NCBI RefSeq assembly: GCF_020379485.1 | Contig: NC_063439.1 | Span: 19,468,098 to 19,532,097, forward strand | Direction of reading: 5' to 3' | Length of the DNA stretch: 64,000 nt | Origin: Brassica napus | Taxonomy: Eukaryota > Streptophyta > Magnoliopsida > Brassicales > Brassicaceae | Part shown: positions 57,797 through 64,000 of the stretch, one piece after another | Layout of the letters: each line of letters begins with the position of its first letter | How positions within the stretch are numbered: position 1 is the first letter of the stretch | The notes under the pieces: generated by a model | Seen by the model: the letters and a program-made list of their open reading frames with translations, nothing else | Databases searched by the model: none | Told to the model about the DNA's origin: nothing | Made by a program: the position numbers and the translations under genes

Positions 57797-59819
57797 TCAG
57801 CACAAGTCTTGGACTGAGGACAAAGGCATCAAGTAAAGGCCTTTGCTCTCCAACAAGCGAGCCGCAGCATCAGGATCATTTGCGAGCAGATCTTCCATCA
57901 TTTCCTCCAGAGGCTTTGTCATCATCTCCTCGTGATGGATGTAGTGACCAAATCCCTATACCAAACAAACCAAAGCATCTCTCAACGTATTCATTTTGAA
58001 AGAAAGACAAGTATATGTTTGCTATATTATGTTGTTCACTTGCATTACCTCAATGAACGTCATAGGATGAGATATTGGTTCTCCTCCCAACCTGTTTAGA
58101 CTTAGTTCCTATATATATCCATAATAAACCCAACTTGTCACATCAGCAAGTTTCTTGAGATCTTGATTCAGAGTTTTGTTGGTTTTGGATTTCATTTTCC
58201 ATCACACTATTGAGTTTAGATTTGTATTCTTTTGGTTTGGTCATTAGGAATGTGGATTAGTCTTTCATTTCATCCTTCTGAAACCCATAAGCAAGGCGAG
58301 AACAACGAAAAGATACGAGAAGCAAGAGAGTACCTTCATCTCTAGCTGAAGAAGCTTCACATGATCAACAATTTCATTCAGTATCACTTCAGAGCTATCT
58401 TCCTACAAGGTCAGAGACAATATCAATTAAGTTTGTTTCAATCTCTCACGATTAAGGACGAGTTATATGTGGCAGGCCCTGGTGTAAGAAGACTGTTATA
58501 GCAATGTTTAGTATTCTACCTTGACTTCATGCGGGAGCAGTTTCGCTAATGCCTTGATGTTGTCATCAATTCGCTGCTTGCGCTCCTGGTACAACAGAGA
58601 ACAAATGGTTTTATATAACATCAAACAACAGCTGGAATCACAAATCATGATCTTGGCTTTGTATGTGGGGGAACGTACACGCTCAGTGGTATAACTTTTG
58701 CAGTTGCTTTGGTTAGATTGCCAAGAGGGTACATATTTGCATTGGCCATGAAGCTGTGAGAAGTCACTGCTTCGTTTTTTCCAACTTCTCAGCTTCTGGC
58801 AAAATAAACTGTTGTCAGCTCCTCAAAAGAGAGGGCTTTTCAGATCAGACATTACTTTAATAATGCGATAAACTTGATGACCTCAGAGTAGTTAGACCAT
58901 GGGTGCGCCGCCTTGCGTGAGGAACGTCCAGCCACAGGAACCTTGCTGCTACTTCCCTGACATAAAAGATGCAAACTTTTAGGAATAGATGATTAAAAAA
59001 AAACAAAAGAAAGGCCTTATCGAGACACTTACAGAGAGTTGTTCATTGTTGGTTTGGCTTTGCACACGGATAGAAGGTTTGACCACGGAAGAAGCAGTGT
59101 TGTTAGAGGCTGAGTATATGGTTCGGACTTCTCGTCGTGCACCAGCCGCTGCATCACGACTCGGAAGAACCACTTTCTTCACAGCGTAATCGAGAAGAGG
59201 TTTTAAATCAGGTGTTGATTTTTCTTCTTCCTCTTCTTCTTCGTTGAGCAAAGCAAGGTAACTCTGCGGAAGGTGAGATGGATGAAGCCATTGAGACAGA
59301 GCGTCTTCATGTTGCGTTTCAGGCTCTACTGCAACAATCCAATCAGAGCAAGTAACCTCAAGCTTGGGATGTTTATATAATAATAGTCAAGAGAGTTAAG
59401 AGCAAGTAAAGTACCTTTGCAGAGAGGAAGATGATGGAGTTTCCTTTTCGGAACATGAACTTCCCATTCTTGGGGAAATAAAGGAACAACCTCCGAGATA
59501 ACAACAGCCGCAGCTTCATCAGCATCCGTTGGGTGCTCCCTTGCAACTGTTCTTAGTATCCTTTCATCAATCTCCAGCAACAAAAAACATAACGAAAGAT
59601 TAATAAACACACACAAAGCAAGATGCTCATCACATTACTTTGATCAATCGTCGCATATACAATACAAGGACTGAAACGTCTTTTGTGAAAATGTCAATAA
59701 CACACCACAATAATATAAAGTTCAAGTCAAAACCGAGTGAATCGAGATGATGATGAGAGCTTTATTTATACCTGTGGAAAAAGCTCCGTGAGAGATTGAA
59801 ACACTGAGTTGAAATTCAT
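57797..59819 (-). CDS. CUE-like domain protein with C-terminal bHLH-like region
   Basis: Nine exons by splice consensus: 59819-59772, 59571-59415, 59328-59033, 58956-58882, 58795-58679, 58585-58520, 58402-58334, 58108-58049, 57955-57797; 1,047 bases, 348 residues, in frame. Residues 1-48 resemble a ubiquitin-binding CUE domain (FQSLTELFPQ, ERILRTVAREHP, DEAAAVVISEVVP). The middle is acidic then serine-rich. From about residue 230 the protein looks like a helix-loop-helix factor: ERERKQRIDDNIKALAKLLP, a loop, ILNEIVDHVKLLQLEMKELS, LNRLGG, and a tail ending SKGLYLMPLSSVQDLC, similar in style to bHLH proteins whose C-termini read KGLCLMP. The basic region is weak, so DNA binding is uncertain. 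I know no Arabidopsis gene at this place. Two adjacent genes read as one is the alternative, but no internal promoter or polyadenylation region stands out. Confidence 0.75.
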
Positions 59820-60801
59820 CTGCGAAGTTTGAGGTATAAATCTGCAAGAAACCAAAGCAAACCATCATAAACCCTAAAAACTCATCGGAAACGAGAGCTG
59901 AATCGCTTAATATCTATGCGATTAGGACGGAAACAGTAAACTCCGATCATCAGAACAGATATTAATCTCTGTAGCTTATCATCGGAAGCAAAGAGTAATA
60001 CTTAGATCACACTGACCTTCTGAAGATTTTCCGTTGCCGGTTTGACGGAGAAGAGGCACGATTCAAGTGAGGTTTAGAGTGTTACTCTCGGTCACGGATT
60101 CTTCAAGGGTATTTTGGTAAAGTTATTTTATCTTTAGACCGACTTGGGTTACTGACGGAGGCCCATCCAGCCCACTTGGTAAGTTTTTATTTCCCGTGAA
60201 CAAGATTAAGACGACGGGTTTGAGAAAATATCTATTTTTATTTTTTTACCATCAACATGATTTTATTAATTTTGATGGGAACATACAAACTTTGTATGTA
60301 ATAAAGAGATTATTACTGACAGTGGGGACATAGTAGTGACAATAAAACACATTTCAAAAAGTAATATTTGAGAAAATATCTTATATTATATTATCTAAAT
60401 AGTAGAAAATATTTTCATATATTCACCTTCTATTTATAAATTCTAGTACACATCATATACATATATCTCTGTTATTAAAATATCACTAGCACTCCGAAGG
60501 AGCTGGCGCCAAAATCTGATCTTTTCAAACCGATATAGAAAATACTAGTACTAATTAATAAGTAAAAAAACATTAACTCTATCTAAAATATACACAAATA
60601 AATAATATAATGTCAATATACTCAATGGTCGTGGGAAAATCAAACCCTAGAAACAAAAAGTAAAATAAATGTCCTTCTCCACACGATTTCCAAGATCTAC
60701 TAAACACGCAGTTTAATGTTTTAAACACGCAGTTTAATATTTTCTAACCTCTGTTTCCAAATTGTTTTTTTTTTGTTTTTTTAATTAGAAGATTTCGCTG
60801 A
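59820..60801. promoter_or_regulatory. Divergent promoter region between the CUE-bHLH gene and BST1
   Basis: Just under 1 kb between two start codons. The first 250 bases include the CUE-bHLH 5' UTR, probably with an intron (CTGCAAGAAACC near 59842 and an AG-like end). The repeated AACACGCAGTTTAAT (60704 and 60725) lies 80-100 bases before the BST1 ATG. Confidence 0.45.
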
Positions 60802-63432
60802 ATGAGTTCCAATAAAGATAGCGACTCTGAGAACAGCCACCGAAGCGAGAAGAGGAAGAAGGTTCCTTCTCTCTTTCCTTCTCATCCTCCTTCAATTGTT
60901 TTTTTATCCACCGTAATCCTTTTTTTTTAGTTTTGATTCCCTTCGAAAATGTCACGACGTGAAACCCATTAATATTATTTTTTTGGTTATTAGTCAATTC
61001 TACCAAAGATTTTCGGATCAAGACGATGTGGTAAACAACAAGAACATGAAGAAGATGCATCTAATAATATGAACAACAGAGGAAGTTACGATCATCACGA
61101 AGACAACAATAAAATTTTCAATGGTATTATTAACTCTTCTTTAAAACTTTTTTTTTTGCGTACATCTCAAGGAACACAATAGATTATTATTATTAGGCTT
61201 TTCTAAAATGGTTCATGGATCTTCATGCTTGTTAGATTTGGAGCGACGACTTGCTTCTCGAAAGAAATCGATTCTTGACAACACTTCTCCAATGATATGG
61301 AAGACTCTTTCTGGTACATTGATCGTTTAAGTTTGTTTTTGCAATGTGTGGTTGAGATTAATGTTTTATTTTCTTGGTAACCTACCCTGAAAATTTTGAC
61401 ATTACTCACATGATTACGAAAGCGATACATTTGTCAAAAGATTTGTTTTTTCTTTTTCTTTTTCTTTGGTAAACTCGTTTAGAGAGAAAGTCAAGCCCTG
61501 GAATTGAAGGCTTGAATCTATCAAGTTTCGATAGGCCTATGGCACCAACAACAGAGATTCGTGAACTCAGGTGAGAATCTCAACCAATCTCTCTGTTTTG
61601 TTCTTTCATTTTATGTCAGATTCAGATTCAAACCCTCTGTTTCTTTGTCTCAGGGTGTTTCTAGCTACGTGGAATGTAGGTGGGAGAACACCTAACAACG
61701 ACCTTAACCTCGAAGACTTCTTGCTCGTTGAAGGCACAGCAGATTTATATATCTGTGGGTACGAATCTTGATTCATGGGTCTTGATAAAGTTTTAATCTT
61801 CATTACATATCACATGTACTGACTCTTATGTTTTTTTCTTGTTTCTCAGGTTTCAAGAGATTGTTCCTCTAAGTGCAGGGAACGTACTAGTAGTCGAAGA
61901 CAACGAGCCTGCAGCTAAATGGTTAGCTCTAATAAGCCAAGCTTTAAACAAACCGAAACAAGACTCTGTTTACTCAAACGCAGCTTTCTCCGCCTCAAAA
62001 ACAACAACCTGTAGTAGTAGTAGTAGTGGTTGCTGTACCGAAGAGTCGAGAACGCCAAGCAGTCTAAGTTTCTTTCAAAGGCCTAATCTTAAAGTCTTGA
62101 GCAGAAACTACCGTGTCGATTCAAGTCTTTTGAAGACTTGTAACTGTTCGGTGGTTAACGATACTTCTTCCGTTGGTTGGGAAGGTAGGAGGTCGAAAAG
62201 GTACAGTGATCCTATTGCGGATAGCACTAATGCGGAGCCTGAGAATTTTAGGGTTCATGAGAATTTCTTGTTTGATGATGTTGTTCCGGCGGCGACGACG
62301 ATGATGATGCCTGGACAAATGAGTTACAGATTGATTGCTAGTAAACAAATGGTTGGTTTGTTTTTGTCTGTGTGGGCTAGAAAAGAGTTGATTCCACATA
62401 TATCTCATCTTAGGCTTGATTCTGTTGGAAGAGGAATCATGGGTCGCTTGGGGAACAAGGTAGTAACACAAACCCTTCTCTATAGATTGTGATACAAGCA
62501 ATAACAAGTTTAACTCTTTTGTGATTTTTTACAGGGATGTATAGCTATAAGCATGTCACTGCATCAAACAAGCTTTTGCTTTGTGTGTAGCCATTTGGCT
62601 TCTGGTGAGAAAGAAGGTGATGAGATGAGAAGAAACGCTGATGTAGCTGAGATTCTGAAGCATACTCAGTTCCCTAAACTCACCAAAAGCCCTAGTTGTC
62701 GCGCACCTGAAAGAATCGTTGATCATGAGTACGTTTCCATTTCTTTCTACACAAGTAAATAAAAACCGCTAAAAGACTCTTGTTTTGGGAATGTTGCAGC
62801 CGAGTGCTTTGGCTTGGAGATTTGAATTACAGAGTTGCGTTAACCTATGAAGAGACAAGAGTGTTACTAGAGGACAATGATTGGGACACTCTTCTTGAGA
62901 AAGACCAGGTTTGTTAGTATAATAAAATGATCAATTTTAAAACAATATTTTTTTTTGCTGTTTATTTACTTATGTGAACTGTAATAATCTTTAGCTTAAC
63001 ATGGAAAGAGGAGCAGGAAGAGTCTTCTCTGGATTTCAAGAAGGTCAAATCTTCTTTGCACCAACCTATAAATACACTCAAAACTCAGATGCTTACGCCG
63101 GAGAAACCACCAAGTCCAAGAAAAAACGACGAACTCCTGCTTGGTACTTATCTAAAAACCTTTAACTTCACATTTGTTCTGTGGTGTGTGTTCTGAATGG
63201 TGCAATTGTTTTCAGGTGTGATCGGATTCTATGGAGAGGAGAAGGAATAGAACAGCTTTCTTACATTCGAGGAGAGTCACGGTTTTCAGATCACAGACCG
63301 GTGTGTGCAATCTTTGCAGTAGAGGTTGATGTGAAGAGTCTGAACAAAGGTAGATTCAGGAAAGGTTATTCTAGTGCAGCTGCAAGATTGGTTGAAGATG
63401 ACACTCCTAAAAGACATAGTTTTTATGACTAA
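60802..63432 (+). CDS. BST1: Type II inositol polyphosphate 5-phosphatase (BST1/MRH3/DER4 type)
   Basis: Removes the 5-phosphate from phosphoinositides or soluble inositol phosphates; the Arabidopsis gene (At5g65090) is needed for root-hair initiation. Ten exons (60802-60861, 60994-61123, 61236-61313, 61483-61570, 61654-61758, 61850-62459, 62535-62728, 62800-62908, 62995-63143, 63216-63432) sum to 1,740 bases, 579 residues, in frame. The catalytic domain starts [19 protein letters not shown]; then [20 protein letters not shown]; an insertion rich in serine; [10 protein letters not shown]; the 5-phosphatase motifs WLGDLNYR (exon 8) and [11 protein letters not shown] with [10 protein letters not shown] (exons 9-10). 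All catalytic residues expected for the family are seen. A basic, lysine- and serine-rich N-terminus ([13 protein letters not shown]) is probably membrane-associated. The choice of first exon at 60802 rests on its in-frame junction. Confidence 0.93.
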
Positions 63433-63587
63433 AGATTTGTTACCATTCTTTTTCTGAACTAAAACAAAATTGATTAAAAGAAAGTATTATTTCTTGATTT
63501 GTATAGCTTTTGGAGTAACACACAAACAACAACAAAATGTTTTTCCTCTGTTTATTCTTTTAACTTTTGTTAAATACATTGTAACTA
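63433..63587. other. Convergent 3' ends of BST1 and the EIN3-like gene
   Basis: Short spacer holding the 3' UTRs. Confidence 0.4.
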
Positions 63588-63601
63588 GCATTTTTCAATC
63601 T

Positions 63602-63738
63602 CTTTTTGATGATCACCTTAAAGACCCGTTTAATCTCGGAGGTCAGGGACAAGAGCCGATTATTTAATCCCCTCCCAACGAGAATCGAATCTAGGGAGCC
63701 GAACTTCCACAAAACCACTAGGCCAACTCCGAGTTGGT
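63602..63738 (-). mobile_element. tRNA-derived SINE with 14-bp target duplication
   Basis: A 137-base insertion flanked by identical 14-mers GCATTTTTCAATCT (63588-63601 and 63739-63752). On the minus strand it starts ACCAACTCGGAGTTGGCC, with a pol III A box TGGCCTAGTGG and, 30 bases on, a B box AGATTCGATTC, and ends in a short A-rich tail (ATCATCAAAAAG). This is the plan of the Brassicaceae SB-type SINEs. It inserted just beyond the stop codon of the EIN3-like gene, in the same orientation. Confidence 0.9.
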
Positions 63739-63745
63739 GCATTTT

Positions 63746-64000
63746 TCAATCTTGAGACATATAAATATCTCTGTCTTCCCAACCCATGTCCCATAAAGAG
63801 AACTCTTCCTCGTTAACGGTCGGATTCGAGTCAGAATGATCTGGTAATTGGTTTAAGTCCACCGCGGTTGCTTGGTCAGAACAGTTAAAATCATGTAGCC
63901 TCTCAAACCAGAGATAGTCTAGCCAGTTACCGTCTTGATTCAGATAATCTATAGTGTCCTTTCCTTTCGAGCTCGCGCTATAATCATCGTCACTAGTTGT
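63746..64000 (-). CDS. EIN3-like (EIL) transcription factor, C-terminal part
   Basis: 84 codons and a stop, open to the window edge. The minus strand reads YLNQDGNWLDYLWFERLHDF, then an acidic segment with NEEEFSLWDMGWEDRDIYMS near the end. Identification rests on synteny: Arabidopsis At5g65100, an EIN3 family member, follows BST1. The acidic, tryptophan-containing tail fits a transcription activator, but the DNA-binding domain is outside the window, so this is tentative. The stop codon (63748-63746) lies in the right copy of the SINE target duplication, so the insertion left the reading frame whole. Confidence 0.65.
   Translation of the reverse strand, partial: TTSDDDYSASSKGKDTIDYLNQDGNWLDYLWFERLHDFNCSDQATAVDLNQLPDHSDSNPTVNEEEFSLWDMGWEDRDIYMSQD

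Noticed and set aside
62121..62507. Open frame of 128 codons opposite BST1 exon 6
   Set aside because: Shadow of BST1; the sense strand has conserved phosphatase motifs.
1..64000. CRISPR array or bacterial operon
   Set aside because: Spliced genes, eukaryotic tRNA and plant transposons; no regular short repeats with spacers.

Overview
The window is plant nuclear DNA from a crucifer (Brassicaceae). The genes are rich in introns with GT-AG junctions, the spacers are AT-rich and full of Helitrons, MITEs, LINE and SINE copies, and the gene order matches the end of Arabidopsis thaliana chromosome 5 as I remember it: RABH1a (decayed here), nucleotide-sugar transporter At5g65000, asparagine synthetase ASN2, annexin ANN2, At5g65030, the FLZ protein At5g65040, the MAF/FLC-like MADS cluster, BST1, and an EIN3-like gene. 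All ortholog names come from recall of protein sequence and order; no search was run.

Layout. 1-3.7 kb: a LINE retrotransposon on the minus strand, with ORF1 (DUF4283 plus zinc knuckle) complete and ORF2 (endonuclease and reverse transcriptase) running off the left edge. 5.2-6.3 kb: an F-box gene. 6.6-14.0 kb: nested transposons, including a hAT-type MITE, several Helitrons on both strands, a remnant of a Helitron helicase and a 400-bp tandem repeat split by a Helitron. 14.4-18.1 kb: decayed genes (a DUF223/RPA-like fragment, unidentified coding fragments, a RAB GTPase remnant). 18.4-28.95 kb: a gene-dense conserved block with a nucleotide-sugar transporter (-), ASN2 (+), tRNA-Arg(ACG) (+), ANN2 (+) and a C2-like protein (-). 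30.1-38.1 kb: two large Helitrons, each carrying pieces of host genes (signal peptidase SEC11 in the first; snRNP SmE and an HMG-box protein in the second). 38.7-41.7 kb: a Mutator-like element. 42.1-42.6 kb: an FLZ gene. 45.0-49.0 and 53.2-56.8 kb: two tandem, apparently intact MAF/FLC-type MADS genes, separated by a Mutator-type MITE and two head-to-tail Helitrons. 57.8-59.8 kb: a minus-strand gene joining a CUE-like domain to a bHLH-like region in one reading frame. 60.8-63.4 kb: a BST1-type inositol polyphosphate 5-phosphatase. 63.6-64.0 kb: the 3' end of an EIN3-like gene with a SINE inserted just after its stop codon.

The genes do not form one pathway; they are neighbours by ancestry. 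The MADS pair are predicted repressors of flowering, ASN2 handles nitrogen storage, ANN2 membrane/calcium responses, BST1 phosphoinositide control of root hairs. I joined exons by hand using splice consensus and open frame. For the transporter, ASN2, ANN2, FLZ, both MADS genes, the CUE-bHLH gene and BST1 the summed exons stay in frame from ATG to stop, which is the main support for these models.
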